Translations under genes and position numbers: made by a program
In this document: positions 50,200 through 62,651 of the stretch, piece after piece
Position numbering within the stretch: the first letter of the stretch is position 1
Layout of the letters: every line of letters starts with the position of its first letter
Assembly: GCA_902781315.1 (NCBI GenBank)
Contig: CACZIT010000014.1
Location: 1-63,919, forward strand
DNA: 63,919 nucleotides
DNA from: an uncultured Prevotellaceae bacterium
GTDB lineage: Bacteria > Bacteroidota > Bacteroidia > Bacteroidales > Bacteroidaceae
Direction: 5' to 3'
Notes under the pieces: generated by a model
The model's input: the letters and a program-made list of their open reading frames with translations, nothing else
Told to the model about the DNA's origin: nothing
Database searches by the model: none

Positions 50200-52710
50200 A
50201 TGATGAGAAAGCTTTTCATACTCTGCGCCTTGATGGCGGTGCTGTCGGCTCGCGGCCAAGAGCACCGGTTGTGGTACCAACAGCCGGCTCGCCACTGGCT
50301 GGAGGCGCTGCCCATTGGCAACTCCGCACTTGGCGCCATGGTCTATGGCGGCACCGACGTGGAAGAGATTCAACTGAACGAAGAGACGTTCTGGAGTGGT
50401 TCGCCGCACAACAACAACAGCCTCACGGCTCGTGAGCACCTCGAGGAGGTGCGCTCGCTCATCTTCGAAGGCAAGGAAGAAGAGGCCCACCGGGTGATGG
50501 ACAAGTACTTCATCCCCGGTCCTCACGGCATGCGCTTCCTGCCCTTGGGCAGCGTGAAGCTTCAGCTGGGTCACCAAAACGTGAGCAACTACAGCCGCGA
50601 GTTGAACCTCGGCAATGCCCTCGCCACTACAAGTTACGTCTGCGGTGGCGTGAAGTACGAAAGCACCGTCTTTGCCTCGCTGGCCGACAAGGTTGTCGTG
50701 GTGCGCCTGAAAGCCGCCAAGAAAGGTGCTCTGTCGTTCAAAGTGGGCTTCGACACGCAACTAACGTCGAAAGTGTTCACCGTGTCAGACCACGAGGGAG
50801 TGAAGTCGCCCGTCTATGAGCTGGCCGCCGTCGTCGACGGTGTGGAGCAAGAAGGCATCAAAGCCGGCATGAAGGCCGAGTGCCGCATCATGCTCCAGGC
50901 CGATGGCAAGTTGAGCAGATACGCGGAATCGCTCGGCGTTGACAACGCCACCACTGCCACGCTCTACATCACAGCCGCTACGAACTTCGTGAACTATCAC
51001 GACTTGAGTGGCAATCCGGTGAAGAAAAACAACGCGACGCTGGCCAGTGTCGCGAAGAAGTCGTACGACAAACTGCTGAAGGCGCATCTGCAGAAGTACC
51101 AAGAGCAATACAATCGCGTCACACTGAACCTGCCGAAGAATGCCAACTCCACTCTGCCTACCGACAAGCGCCTTGTCGCCTTCGAACAGACTGCCAGCCA
51201 GCTGGACAATCAAGGTTCTGCAAGTAGCACACCGCTCGATCTCGACATGGTGTCGCTCATGATGCAGTACGGTCGCTACCTGCTCATCTCTTCGAGCCAG
51301 CCCGGCGGACAGCCCGCCAACCTGCAGGGTGTTTGGAACGACAAGATGAACGCTCCGTGGGACTCGAAGTACACCATCAACATCAATGCCGAGATGAACT
51401 ACTGGCCGTCGCTCGTGGGAAATCTTGCCGAGACGCAGCAGCCACTGTTCACGATGATTCGCGACCTCAGCCAGACCGGAGCCCTCACCGCACAGCAGAT
51501 GTACGGCTGCAACGGATGGGTGGCCCACCACAACACCGACCTCTGGCGCATTGCCGGACCCGTTGACGGCACCAGCTGGGGAATGTTCCCGACGGGTGGC
51601 GCGTGGCTGACGACCCACCTCTGGCAGCACTATCTCTTCACCGGCGACAAGCAATTCCTCGCCGACTACTACCCCGTGATGAAGGGCGCTGCCGACTTCC
51701 TCATCGACTACATGCAGGAGCATCCGCAATACGGATGGCTCGTCACCGTTCCGACGGTGTCGCCGGAGCACGGTCCCGTGGGCAAACGCACCGAGGTGAC
51801 TGCCGGTTCGACGATGGACAACCAAATCGTCTTCGACGTGCTTTCGCAAGTCATCGCCGCCGGCAAGGTGCTCGGCAAGGATAACTCTACACTCTCAACG
51901 CTCAACTCTAAACTCTCCAAGCTCCCTCCCATGCAGATTGGCCGCTACGGGCAGCTGCAGGAATGGCTCATCGACGGCGACGACCCGAAGGACGAGCATC
52001 GCCACATCTCGCATCTCTACGGACTGTACCCCTCGAACCAGATTTCGCCCTACAGTCATCCCGACCTCTACACCGCTGCCGCCAACACCCTTCGCCAACG
52101 TGGCGACATGGCAACAGGCTGGAGCCTGGGATGGAAGACGAACTTCTGGGCACGCATGCTCGACGGCAACCATGCCTTCAAGATTATCCGGAACATGCTG
52201 CACCTGCTGCCCGACGACAGATTGATGCGCCAGTATCCGCTGGGCCGCACCTACCCGAACCTCTTCGATGCACATCCGCCGTTCCAGATAGACGGCAACT
52301 TCGGCGTGTCGGCAGGCGTCTGCGAGATGCTGCTGCAGAGCCACGACGGTGCCATACATCTGCTGCCCGCACTTCCCGACGCCTGGCAGCAGGGCGAGGT
52401 GAAGGGCTTGCGCGCTCGTGGTGGATTCATCGTCAGCATGAAGTGGGAGCAGGGCAAGCTGCAAAGCGCTACCGTCCGTTCAACCATCGGAGGAACGCTG
52501 CGCCTGCGCTCGTATGTGCCGCTGCAGGGAAAAGGGCTGACGGAAGCGAAGGGCGATTGCCCGAACAAGTTGTTTGCTCCTGCCGACATCCGCACGCCTC
52601 TGCGCTCGCCGGAACTGAAAGAGTTCACACTACTCACGCCGCCGAAGGTCTACGAGTATGACATCGTGACCCTTCCCGACAAGACCTACGCCATCAAAAG
52701 AAAACAATAA
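50200..52710 (+). CDS. GH95 alpha-L-fucosidase / alpha-L-galactosidase
   Basis: 836 residues from ATG 50200 (50203 also possible), with signal peptide [22 protein letters not shown]95 hallmarks: [19 protein letters not shown] and [12 protein letters not shown] in the N-terminal beta domain, and [26 protein letters not shown] and [18 protein letters not shown] in the (alpha/alpha)6 domain. Family members remove alpha-L-fucose or alpha-L-galactose. Beside GH98, GH43 and esterases, an alpha-L-galactosidase for complex glucuronoarabinoxylan, as in the B. ovatus corn-xylan system, is plausible. A stretch coding [16 protein letters not shown] (about 51880-51925) is a CTCAACTCTAAA-type simple repeat also found in HTCS 1. 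Confidence 0.9.
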   Translation: MMRKLFILCALMAVLSARGQEHRLWYQQPARHWLEALPIGNSALGAMVYGGTDVEEIQLNEETFWSGSPHNNNSLTAREHLEEVRSLIFEGKEEEAHRVMDKYFIPGPHGMRFLPLGSVKLQLGHQNVSNYSRELNLGNALATTSYVCGGVKYESTVFASLADKVVVVRLKAAKKGALSFKVGFDTQLTSKVFTVSDHEGVKSPVYELAAVVDGVEQEGIKAGMKAECRIMLQADGKLSRYAESLGVDNATTATLYITAATNFVNYHDLSGNPVKKNNATLASVAKKSYDKLLKAHLQKYQEQYNRVTLNLPKNANSTLPTDKRLVAFEQTASQLDNQGSASSTPLDLDMVSLMMQYGRYLLISSSQPGGQPANLQGVWNDKMNAPWDSKYTININAEMNYWPSLVGNLAETQQPLFTMIRDLSQTGALTAQQMYGCNGWVAHHNTDLWRIAGPVDGTSWGMFPTGGAWLTTHLWQHYLFTGDKQFLADYYPVMKGAADFLIDYMQEHPQYGWLVTVPTVSPEHGPVGKRTEVTAGSTMDNQIVFDVLSQVIAAGKVLGKDNSTLSTLNSKLSKLPPMQIGRYGQLQEWLIDGDDPKDEHRHISHLYGLYPSNQISPYSHPDLYTAAANTLRQRGDMATGWSLGWKTNFWARMLDGNHAFKIIRNMLHLLPDDRLMRQYPLGRTYPNLFDAHPPFQIDGNFGVSAGVCEMLLQSHDGAIHLLPALPDAWQQGEVKGLRARGGFIVSMKWEQGKLQSATVRSTIGGTLRLRSYVPLQGKGLTEAKGDCPNKLFAPADIRTPLRSPELKEFTLLTPPKVYEYDIVTLPDKTYAIKRKQ

Positions 52711-52725
52711 AAACAATACTACACA

Positions 52726-55668
52726 ATGAAATCAAGAAAGATTCTTATCATTGCAGCCCTCTTCCAGGCGCTGACGGCAACTGCCCAGAATCCCTTCGTG
52801 CAGACGTGGTTCACCAGCGACCCCGCACCGATGGTGTCGGGCGACCGCCTCTATGTCTACACAGGTCACGACGAGGACGGTGCTGACTTCTTCTGGATGC
52901 AGGAATGGCGAGTGTATTCCACCGAAGACATGGTGAACTGGACCGATCACGGCTCACCACTCGCCCTGGAGTCGTTCTCATGGGCCGACGACCGCGCCTG
53001 GGCCTCGCAATGCATAGAGCGCGACGGGAAGTTCTATTGGTACGTCTGCGCTCATTCCAAACTTTCGAAGGGCATGGCCATTGGCGTGGCCGTGAGCGAC
53101 TCTCCGACGGGTCCTTTCCGCGACGCGTTGGGAAAACCACTCTTCGAGAATGGCTCCTGGGACCACATCGACCCGACGGTGATGATCGACGACGACGGAC
53201 AGGCTTGGCTGATGTGGGGCAATCCGCGCGTGTACTACCTGAAGCTGAACCGCGACATGATTTCCTATAGCGGCGAAGTGGGCATGCTGGAGATGACGGA
53301 GGAGGCCTTCGGCAGTCCTGCCATGAACAAACGCGAAAAGGGAAAGAAGTACAAGGACTCATATGTGGAAGGGCCTTGGCTAATGAAAAAGCCCAACCTC
53401 TCCCAAAAGGTGGGAAATTCAAAGACTTCTTCTAAAAGAAAAACTGGTGGTAAAACATATCAAACTCCACTCCCCTCGGGAGGGAATGGGGGTGGGTACT
53501 ACCTCCTCTACGCTGCCGGCGGCGTGCCTGAGCACATCAGCTACAGCACGGCACCCTCGCCCGTAGGACCTTGGACCTACGCAGGCGAGATCATGCCGCT
53601 GAGCGACACCAACTCGTTCACCAACCACTGTGGCGTGGCCGACTTCAAGGGTCATTCCTACTTCTTCTACCACACGGGCAAGCTGCCCGGCGGTGGCGGC
53701 TTCGGACGCAGCGTGGCCGTGGAGGAGTTCAAGTATAACAGCGACGGTTCGTTTCCAGCCATCCTGCCCACCGACGAGGGCGTGAAGCCCGTGGGCACGT
53801 TCTGCCCCTACCGCCGCGTGGAGGCCGAGACGATGGCCTTCTCGAAGGGCGTGAAGACCGAGCAGAACGAGCAGGTGGGAGTGTACGTGACCGACATCCA
53901 CAACGGCGACTACATCAAGCTGCAGAACGTGGCGTTCGGCAAGAAATGCCCGCGCACGTTTAAAGCCCGCATAGCCAGCGGCCTGCGTGGAGGTCAAATC
54001 GAGATACGCCTCGACAGCCTGAAGGGGCGCCTGCTGGGTACGGTCGATGTGCCCGGCACCGGCGGATGGGAGCAGTGGCAGACCGTCAACCTCGACCTGG
54101 ACTACTCTACGATAAAAGACCTGAATGCCCCATCACGCACAATGGCGGGGCTTGACCTGCCTGCCACGGCCGACCTCTATCTGGTCTTCAAGGGTCGCAA
54201 GGGGCCGAAGCTCTTCAACTTCGACTGGTGGGAGATGCAAGGACTGGAGCAGGTGAACATGCCGCTCTTCCAGACCAAGTACACTGCCGACCCTTCGCCG
54301 CTGGTCGTAGGCGACACCTTATTCTTATACACGTCGCACGATGCCTCACCTGAGGACATCCCTGACCTGAACGAGCGCAACTCGGCAGGCTTCTTCATGT
54401 ACGACTGGCTGCTGTGGTCGACCACCGACATGGTGAACTGGACGGAACACGGCGCCGTGGCCTCGCTGAAGGACTTCGCCTGGCGCAGCCGCGAAAACGG
54501 AGCGTGGGCCATTCAGACCGTAGAGCGCAACGGCAAGTACTACCTCTACGCCCCACTCCACGGCCACGGCATCGGCGTGCTCGTCAGCGATTCGCCTTAC
54601 GGACCATTCCGCGACCCTCTGGGCGAGCCACTGGTTTGGCAGAAGGAGCACTGGGACGACATCGACCCCACCGTCTTCACCGACGACGACGGACAAGCCT
54701 ATATGTACTGGGGCAACCCACATGTCTACTACACCAAGTTGAACAATGACATGATTTCAACGCAAGGCGACATCTACGTTCTGAATCCCAAGGATGGCGT
54801 GATGCGTCCCGTCAAGGACGAAGGTGCGAAGATTGACCTGCGTGCGCCATGGAGCGAGAAAACCAGCTGGACCGTGAAGAACTATCAGGAAGGGCCGTGG
54901 CTCTACAAGCGTAATGGGCATTACTACCTTGGCTATGCCACTACCTGCTGCCCGGAGGCTTTGGGCTATGCCATGAGCGACTCGCCCACGGGGCCATGGG
55001 AGTGGAAGAACTACATCATGAAGCCCACAGAGCGCGACCGTGGCAACCATCCCGGCATCTGCGACTTCAAGGGCCACAGCTATATCTTCGGCCAAGACTA
55101 CGACCTGATGCACCTCGAGACTTTCGTGCACCACGAACGTCGCTCGGTGTCGGCCACCGAAATAGAATACAACGCCGACGGCACCATTAAGGAAGTGCCC
55201 TACTGGCTAGACCAAAAGCCCATGAAGCAACTGCACTGGCTGAACCCCTACCAGCGTGTGGAGGCTGAAACCATGGCGTGGGGCTACGGGCTGAAGTCGG
55301 CGAAGATGGGCGTCGAGAACACGGGCGTGGTGAAGGACATGCCTGCTTCGACAGGGCGACGCAACATGTACATCTTCGACCTCGATGACGGTGAGTACAT
55401 CCGCCTGCGCGGCGTTGACTTCGGCAAGGGCGCCAAGCAGTTCGCCATCACGGCAGCCGCCACGGGCTCGTGCACCATCACCCAGCACCTCGACTCGCCC
55501 GAGGGCCCCGTCATCGGCCAGCTAACCGTCAAGCCTACAGGCGGCATCGAGAAATATCGCGCATTCAAGACCAAGGTGAGCAAAGCCAGCGGCCTACACG
55601 ACTTATACATCTGCTTCAGCCAGACGAACGGCGACGTAAGACTGGACTGGTGGAAATTTAACCAATGA
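52726..55668 (+). CDS. Double GH43 enzyme (GH43-CBM6-like-GH43-CBM6-like) with a repeat-derived insert
   Basis: 980 residues; predicted arabinofuranosidase/xylosidase pair acting on arabinoxylan. Signal peptide 1-20. First GH43 (about 22-350): base in TSDPAPMV, pKa-modulating D in HIDPTVMIDDDG, acid E215 in YVEGPWL. A CBM6-like domain (about 365-505) follows, then a second GH43 (about 515-835) with TADPSPLV, DIDPTVFTDDDG and YQEGPWLYKRNGHYY, and a second CBM6-like domain to the end. Both sites look complete. Right after EGPWLM in copy 1, about 37 residues (221-257) are encoded by a palindromic repeat (53386-53496) absent from copy 2, where EGPWLYKRNGHYYLGYA is continuous. It starts 15 bp after GH95. 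Confidence 0.88.
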   Translation: MKSRKILIIAALFQALTATAQNPFVQTWFTSDPAPMVSGDRLYVYTGHDEDGADFFWMQEWRVYSTEDMVNWTDHGSPLALESFSWADDRAWASQCIERDGKFYWYVCAHSKLSKGMAIGVAVSDSPTGPFRDALGKPLFENGSWDHIDPTVMIDDDGQAWLMWGNPRVYYLKLNRDMISYSGEVGMLEMTEEAFGSPAMNKREKGKKYKDSYVEGPWLMKKPNLSQKVGNSKTSSKRKTGGKTYQTPLPSGGNGGGYYLLYAAGGVPEHISYSTAPSPVGPWTYAGEIMPLSDTNSFTNHCGVADFKGHSYFFYHTGKLPGGGGFGRSVAVEEFKYNSDGSFPAILPTDEGVKPVGTFCPYRRVEAETMAFSKGVKTEQNEQVGVYVTDIHNGDYIKLQNVAFGKKCPRTFKARIASGLRGGQIEIRLDSLKGRLLGTVDVPGTGGWEQWQTVNLDLDYSTIKDLNAPSRTMAGLDLPATADLYLVFKGRKGPKLFNFDWWEMQGLEQVNMPLFQTKYTADPSPLVVGDTLFLYTSHDASPEDIPDLNERNSAGFFMYDWLLWSTTDMVNWTEHGAVASLKDFAWRSRENGAWAIQTVERNGKYYLYAPLHGHGIGVLVSDSPYGPFRDPLGEPLVWQKEHWDDIDPTVFTDDDGQAYMYWGNPHVYYTKLNNDMISTQGDIYVLNPKDGVMRPVKDEGAKIDLRAPWSEKTSWTVKNYQEGPWLYKRNGHYYLGYATTCCPEALGYAMSDSPTGPWEWKNYIMKPTERDRGNHPGICDFKGHSYIFGQDYDLMHLETFVHHERRSVSATEIEYNADGTIKEVPYWLDQKPMKQLHWLNPYQRVEAETMAWGYGLKSAKMGVENTGVVKDMPASTGRRNMYIFDLDDGEYIRLRGVDFGKGAKQFAITAAATGSCTITQHLDSPEGPVIGQLTVKPTGGIEKYRAFKTKVSKASGLHDLYICFSQTNGDVRLDWWKFNQ
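53386..53496. repeat. Palindromic repeat element inserted in frame in a GH43 domain
   Basis: About 108-111 bp bounded by CCTCTCCCAAAAGGTGGG at the left and CTCCCCTCGGGAGGG plus GGGGGTGGG at the right, with an AT-rich middle. GC-rich ends match the intergenic palindromes of this window. It encodes about 37 Ser/Lys/Gly-rich residues and is a multiple of three, so the reading frame is kept. Confidence 0.65.
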
Positions 55669-57311
55669 ACACGATGAAACACTGTATCCCGACCTCATGG
55701 CTGCTCGTGGCCGTGCTGCTCACAGTAGCCGGCAGCGGTATGGCTCAGACACCCGACGCTGCCGCGAAGCCCGCCGAAGAACTCATCTCGAACCCGATGC
55801 TATGGGCCGACGTGCCCGACCCCGACGTGATTCGCGTGGGCGACACGTTCTACATGGTGAGCACCACCATGCATCTCATGCCAGGTGCACCCGTGATGAA
55901 ATCAAAGGACCTGAAGAACTGGGAAACCGTGGGCTACATCTTCGACCGACTCACCGACTCGCCGAAGTACGACCTGCAGGAAGGCACCGTCTACGGCCGC
56001 GGCCAATGGGCAACATCGCTGAAGTACCACAAGGGAAGATTCTATGCCCTGCTGGCACCGAACGAGGCCGGGCACATGGGCGATACCTACATCTTCACCG
56101 CCGAGAAGGCTGAAGGACCGTGGCGGCAGCTGTCGCGCATGCGTCACTTCCACGACTGCTCGTTGTTTTTTGACGACGACAACCGCGTGTATGTGGTTTA
56201 CGGAACGGGAGAGATGATGGAGCTGAAGCCCGACCTCACAGACGTGATAGAGGGCTCGCACCAGCAACTGTTCCAGCGCGAAGCCGACGAGACGGGACTG
56301 CTGGAGGGCAGCCGCATGATCAAGCACAACGGCCGCTACTATCTGCTCATGATTTCACACGTCTACGCACCGGGTCGCCATCGTCGCGAGGTGTGCTACC
56401 GAGCCACCGACATTCACGGTCCCTACGAGAAGCGCGTCATCCTGGAAAGCGATTTCGGAGGCATGGGCTACGTAGGGCAAGGCACCATCGTCGACACAGA
56501 GTATGGCGACTGGTATGGCATCATCTTCCAAGACCGCGGCGGTGTGGGCAGAGTGCTCACGCTGTCGCCCGTGCGCTGGCTCGACGGTTGGCCAATGATA
56601 GGCGACGAGCAAGGCCACGTGCCCATGACGATGCGTCCGCTTGTGAGTGGAGAGCCGAAGAAGGGCATCGTCTGCAGCGACGACTTCAGCAATACCAAGC
56701 TCGGACTGCACTGGCAGTGGAACCACAATCCCGCCGACAAGGCGTGGAGCCTGAGCGAGCGGCCGGGCTACCTGCGGCTGAAGACCAGCCGCGTGGTGGA
56801 GACCCTCTACTTGGCACCCAACACGCTGACACAGCGCATGGAAGGACCGACGTGCAGCGCACAGGTGAGCATAGACCTAAGCCACATGAAGGATGGCGAC
56901 TGCGCTGGCTTTGCCGCCTTCAACAGCGAGACTGGAGCACTGACCGTGAAGAAAACGGGCAAGCGGCTGACGCTGGAGATGAGCGAGCAGGACGTGCAGC
57001 TGGCCGACCGCACAAAGGCTGTGGAGAGTCATGAGGAAAAAATCATAGAATCCATCGCCCTGAAGCAGACACGCATCTGGCTGCGCATCGATGCCGACTT
57101 CCGCCCCAACGGACGCGGCGGACGCGATGCAGCCAACTTCTTCTATAGCCTCGACGGCGAGCAGTGGACTCACATCGGAACCACCGACTACCGCATGCGC
57201 TTCGACTGGCGACGCTTCTTCATGGGCACGAAGTTTGCCCTCTTCTGCTACGCCACGAAGAAGGCTGGCGGATATATTGACATCGACGAATTTAAATACA
57301 ACAGACAATAA
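55665..57311 (+). CDS. GH43 beta-xylosidase / alpha-L-arabinofuranosidase
   Basis: 548 residues, ATG overlapping the stop of the preceding GH43 gene (ATGA). Signal peptide about 1-27 (SGMAQ). Single GH43 propeller with base D in PDPDVIRVGDTFYMVST, D in FHDCSLFFDDDNRVYVVYG and acid E in TGLLEGSRM, followed by a C-terminal beta-sandwich (about 345-545) of the kind found in GH43 subfamily 12. Likely periplasmic exo-enzyme removing xylose or arabinose from oligosaccharides produced by GH98. Confidence 0.9.
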   Translation: MNTMKHCIPTSWLLVAVLLTVAGSGMAQTPDAAAKPAEELISNPMLWADVPDPDVIRVGDTFYMVSTTMHLMPGAPVMKSKDLKNWETVGYIFDRLTDSPKYDLQEGTVYGRGQWATSLKYHKGRFYALLAPNEAGHMGDTYIFTAEKAEGPWRQLSRMRHFHDCSLFFDDDNRVYVVYGTGEMMELKPDLTDVIEGSHQQLFQREADETGLLEGSRMIKHNGRYYLLMISHVYAPGRHRREVCYRATDIHGPYEKRVILESDFGGMGYVGQGTIVDTEYGDWYGIIFQDRGGVGRVLTLSPVRWLDGWPMIGDEQGHVPMTMRPLVSGEPKKGIVCSDDFSNTKLGLHWQWNHNPADKAWSLSERPGYLRLKTSRVVETLYLAPNTLTQRMEGPTCSAQVSIDLSHMKDGDCAGFAAFNSETGALTVKKTGKRLTLEMSEQDVQLADRTKAVESHEEKIIESIALKQTRIWLRIDADFRPNGRGGRDAANFFYSLDGEQWTHIGTTDYRMRFDWRRFFMGTKFALFCYATKKAGGYIDIDEFKYNRQ

Positions 57312-57320
57312 GCAAAAACC

Positions 57321-60300
57321 ATGAACAAAAAGAGATTCCTACTATCACTCTTCGCCCTGCTCTTCGCGGCAGTGGCAAGCACACAGGCGCAGGAGCGCCG
57401 CCCCATTGACAACGAACACCCGCTGTGGTTCATCCATGTCGACGTGTGGTACAAGGCCGACCCGCAGAAAATCATCGACCTGATTCCCGACGACGTGAAG
57501 CCTTACGTCTGCCTAAACCTGTCGCTCTCCTGCGGCTACGACAAGGAAAAGAACGTCTACAAGATGCCGCAGCAGGCCGTGCGCACGTATAAGTCGTGGG
57601 CTACCGTCTGCCAGAAGAACCGCATGTGGTTCACCTGTCAGCCTGCCAGCGGCGGCCACACCCACATACAGGACGACGACCTGGCCACGTTCGAATATTT
57701 CTTCAAGCGCTTCCCGAACTTCCTGGGGTGGAACTATGCCGAACAGTTCTGGGGATTCGACGAGGCTGGCGACATGAGCAGCAGCACGCAGGCTTCGCGC
57801 ATCGCGCTGTTTGCCAAGCTCGTGCCCATGCACCATCAGTACGGCGGATTCCTCACCGTCTCGTTCTGCGGCAACATCTGGAGCCATCCTCTCAACCCAA
57901 TGGGCATGATGAAACGCAACAAAGACTTGCTGAACGCCTGCAAACAATACCCCGAGGCCATCCTGTGGCTGTATAAGTACACCACGTCGTCGTGCTTCTA
58001 CAACAACGAGAGCGTCACCTACGGCCCCTACATCTCAGGCTTGGCTAAGAACTACGGCGTGCGCTACGACAACTGCGGCTGGAACGGCGCTTTGGATGCC
58101 ATTCTCGGCCAGAACCACGGCAAAAAATATCCTGCCGCCGCCGGCATCGGTACGGTGATGGAGCAAATGGCCAGCAACGGCGGTGCCGTGTGGGACGGCC
58201 CGGAACTGACGTGGCGCGAGGAGTGCCTGCACGAGGTGAACAACTCCACCGTCGACGGCTACACGCGCCGCAACTGGGCGCAGTTCACCAACTTCAAGGG
58301 TGTCTGGCTCGACATGTTCCGCCAGGTCATCAACGGCGGCATCTACATCCCCACCCGCGAAGAAGTGCTGGGCAAGACGAAGATTGTCGTCATCAACGAC
58401 CGCACCAGCGGCAACGACGAGGAGATGTATGCCGCATGGGGCAGCCTCTACGACGGACTCTACAAGCAGACCGACCCTTTCAACCGCGGCAATGGCCAGT
58501 GGATGGAGAACTACTGCTACCTGAAGAAGACGGGCCGCTATGGTGCCATTCCGCTCGTCATCGGTCTCTACGACGATGCTGCCAAGGCCATTCCCGTGCA
58601 AGTGAAGAAGTCGGCCTACGCTTCGCGCTGGAGCACGCAGACGAAGAAGGTCAACGAGTTCAACGCAGAATATCCCGAGGTGTCGAAGGGCGACCTCTTC
58701 GTGAGCCGTCTGCGCAACCAGTTGGTAACGTACACGCCGTACACCTATCTGAATAAAAAGAAAGACGCATCGGCTGAGATTCCGCTGCTTTACAACTCGT
58801 GCGACTCACTCCGACTGCACTACGGAAAACTGTCGAGCGGCATCATTCGCGAATATGCGGACCACATCGATTTCTACCTGAACAACTACCGCAGCGACAC
58901 CATCGCGGCACAGACTGACGAGATTGTCGTCACGGGTGTCACGGCCGAGCCTGCCTACACGCTCACCAAGCACACCACGGGCGCTACTGGCTATTCGGCC
59001 AGCGCCACGGCCAACTACGATGCTGAAGCCGGCACCTACACGGTCAGCGTAAAGCACAACGGACCAGTCAATCTCGTCATCAACTGCACCGGCGAGGCCA
59101 CCGACCTGCTGACCGACGGCATTGCCACGGCGACAGCCTTGCCTGAGCCTACGCGCCCCGAGGCCGTGAATGACATCGTCATCATCGAGGCGGAGGACAT
59201 GGACTTCAAGAACGTGAAGAGCTGCGTCACCGACCCCTACAACTGGTATCCCGCTGTGCGCGGCCACTCGGGCAACGGCTTCATCGACTTTGGAACCAAC
59301 AGCACTGCCGCCCTGCGCCACCAGCTGAACTGCGATTTCCCGGGCGACTACGACATCGACATCCGCTACACCTGCACCACGAAGACAGGTAACCTGGCTG
59401 TCACCGTGAACGGTACGCGCCAAAACGTGAAGTGCGAGAAGACGGCGCAGAACGAATGGCGCAAGTTGAGCGTCAGCGCCTCGCTGAAGGAGGGCAAGAA
59501 CGACCTCGTCATTACCAATGTCGGTGCGCTGCCTGCCTATATCGACCAGATTGTTTACAAGCCGGCTGGCACGCCTAAGGAGAAGTATCTCGTCACCATC
59601 CGCACTGCCGAGAACGGCGTGGTGACGGCCGACGTGGCCGAAGCTGCCGAGGGCGACACCGTCAGGCTCAGCGTGAAGGCCGACGAAGGCTTCGCCCTGA
59701 AAGAACTGCGCGTCGTCAACTCGGTGTTCTACACGCTCTCGAAGACGATTGCCTTCAGCGATGGCGAGGACGAGATTACCTTCGTCATGCCCGAGGACAA
59801 CGTCACCATCCAGCCGGTGTTCGCCGACATGACTTCGGTCTACAAACTCGACTTCACGACTGTGCAGGGCGGTACTATCCCGACGGGCTGGCGCTGTGTG
59901 CAGGAGAACAACGAGACCCACGTCGCTCCGAACAACTACTCACAGGGAGCACGCACCTTCGCTGGCTTCGCAGGCTATCAGGGCAAGGCACTCTACTGGC
60001 GCAATGAGTATTGCGACTACGGTTGCCTGAGCGACTATCCGCTGACGCTCCAGCCGGGCGACTACAAACTGACCTTTGCCATGGCTGCCTGGAAGGGCTC
60101 GCCGAAGTACAAGGTGCAGATTTTCGATGCCAACACCAACAAGGCTGTGGCAACCTCACAGACCTACACCGCCACACCGAACGTCAACGGCAACACTGCC
60201 GGCAGCGTGAAGTCGGCCCAGTTGCGCGAACTGCCGTTCACCATCAGCGAGGCTGGCAACTACTACGTGCGCTTCTCTGACGACAGCAACGCGGGCGGAT

Positions 60301-60500
60301 TCACCGAGTTCCTGCTGCTGGAATGCCGCATCAACACCGTAGCTGCCGCCGATGCCATCCCCGTGCTCAGCTGCAGCGATGAGAGTGTGACGCCCGTCGC
60401 CATCTACGACCTGCAGGGCCGTCGCCAGCCGGCATTGCAACGTGGCATCAACATCGTCCGCACGGCCGACGGAAAAACTCGTAAGATCAACATCAAATAA
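57321..60500 (+). CDS. GH98-type endo-glycanase, probable glucuronoarabinoxylan endo-xylanase
   Basis: 1059 residues, signal peptide 1-23 (TQAQ). The N-terminal barrel (about 28-340) matches the GH98 catalytic domain (PLWFIHVDVWYKADPQKIIDLIP, NFLGWNYAEQFWGFDE, GVRYDNCGWNG) and is followed by a GH98 C-terminal domain (about 345-600). Then come a CBM6-like domain (about 610-760), an Ig-like repeat domain (about 760-840), another beta-sandwich (about 845-1000) and a short tail (IYDLQGRRQ). GH98 enzymes cut blood-group glycans or, in B. ovatus, complex corn xylan; the esterase and GH43 neighbours favour xylan. It starts 9 bp after GH43. Confidence 0.85.
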   Translation: MNKKRFLLSLFALLFAAVASTQAQERRPIDNEHPLWFIHVDVWYKADPQKIIDLIPDDVKPYVCLNLSLSCGYDKEKNVYKMPQQAVRTYKSWATVCQKNRMWFTCQPASGGHTHIQDDDLATFEYFFKRFPNFLGWNYAEQFWGFDEAGDMSSSTQASRIALFAKLVPMHHQYGGFLTVSFCGNIWSHPLNPMGMMKRNKDLLNACKQYPEAILWLYKYTTSSCFYNNESVTYGPYISGLAKNYGVRYDNCGWNGALDAILGQNHGKKYPAAAGIGTVMEQMASNGGAVWDGPELTWREECLHEVNNSTVDGYTRRNWAQFTNFKGVWLDMFRQVINGGIYIPTREEVLGKTKIVVINDRTSGNDEEMYAAWGSLYDGLYKQTDPFNRGNGQWMENYCYLKKTGRYGAIPLVIGLYDDAAKAIPVQVKKSAYASRWSTQTKKVNEFNAEYPEVSKGDLFVSRLRNQLVTYTPYTYLNKKKDASAEIPLLYNSCDSLRLHYGKLSSGIIREYADHIDFYLNNYRSDTIAAQTDEIVVTGVTAEPAYTLTKHTTGATGYSASATANYDAEAGTYTVSVKHNGPVNLVINCTGEATDLLTDGIATATALPEPTRPEAVNDIVIIEAEDMDFKNVKSCVTDPYNWYPAVRGHSGNGFIDFGTNSTAALRHQLNCDFPGDYDIDIRYTCTTKTGNLAVTVNGTRQNVKCEKTAQNEWRKLSVSASLKEGKNDLVITNVGALPAYIDQIVYKPAGTPKEKYLVTIRTAENGVVTADVAEAAEGDTVRLSVKADEGFALKELRVVNSVFYTLSKTIAFSDGEDEITFVMPEDNVTIQPVFADMTSVYKLDFTTVQGGTIPTGWRCVQENNETHVAPNNYSQGARTFAGFAGYQGKALYWRNEYCDYGCLSDYPLTLQPGDYKLTFAMAAWKGSPKYKVQIFDANTNKAVATSQTYTATPNVNGNTAGSVKSAQLRELPFTISEAGNYYVRFSDDSNAGGFTEFLLLECRINTVAAADAIPVLSCSDESVTPVAIYDLQGRRQPALQRGINIVRTADGKTRKINIK

Positions 60501-60507
60501 CCCCTAA

Positions 60508-62460
<1,953 letters not shown>

Positions 62461-62485
62461 CCACTTCGTGTAACCCATTTTTTCC

Positions 62486-62518
62486 AAAAAGGCAGAGACC
62501 TCCATCTCTGCCTTTTTT
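62486..62518 (+). terminator. Intrinsic terminator of the xylan side-chain operon
   Basis: GGCAGAGA (62491-62498) pairs with TCTCTGCC (62505-62512), flanked by an A-run and a T-run (62513-62518). Confidence 0.9.
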
Positions 62519-62604
62519 AATGTAAATGACTTTCTTTATTTCCGAACATTTGTTAACAGAAGTCACTTTTCAGGAGTTTTTCTTTTTTTGTGAATATAAT
62601 ATTG

Positions 62605-62613
62605 TAACTTTGT
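62605..62613 (+). promoter_or_regulatory. -7 box of the thioredoxin-like gene
   Basis: TAACTTTGT, about 38 nt before ATG 62652; it lies inside an upstream in-frame extension and so supports 62652 as the start. The TTTG upstream is too close (14 bp) to be a normal -33 element. Confidence 0.5.
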
Positions 62614-62651
62614 GCGCATATTACAAACTATCTTTATACAAGAAAAACGAG

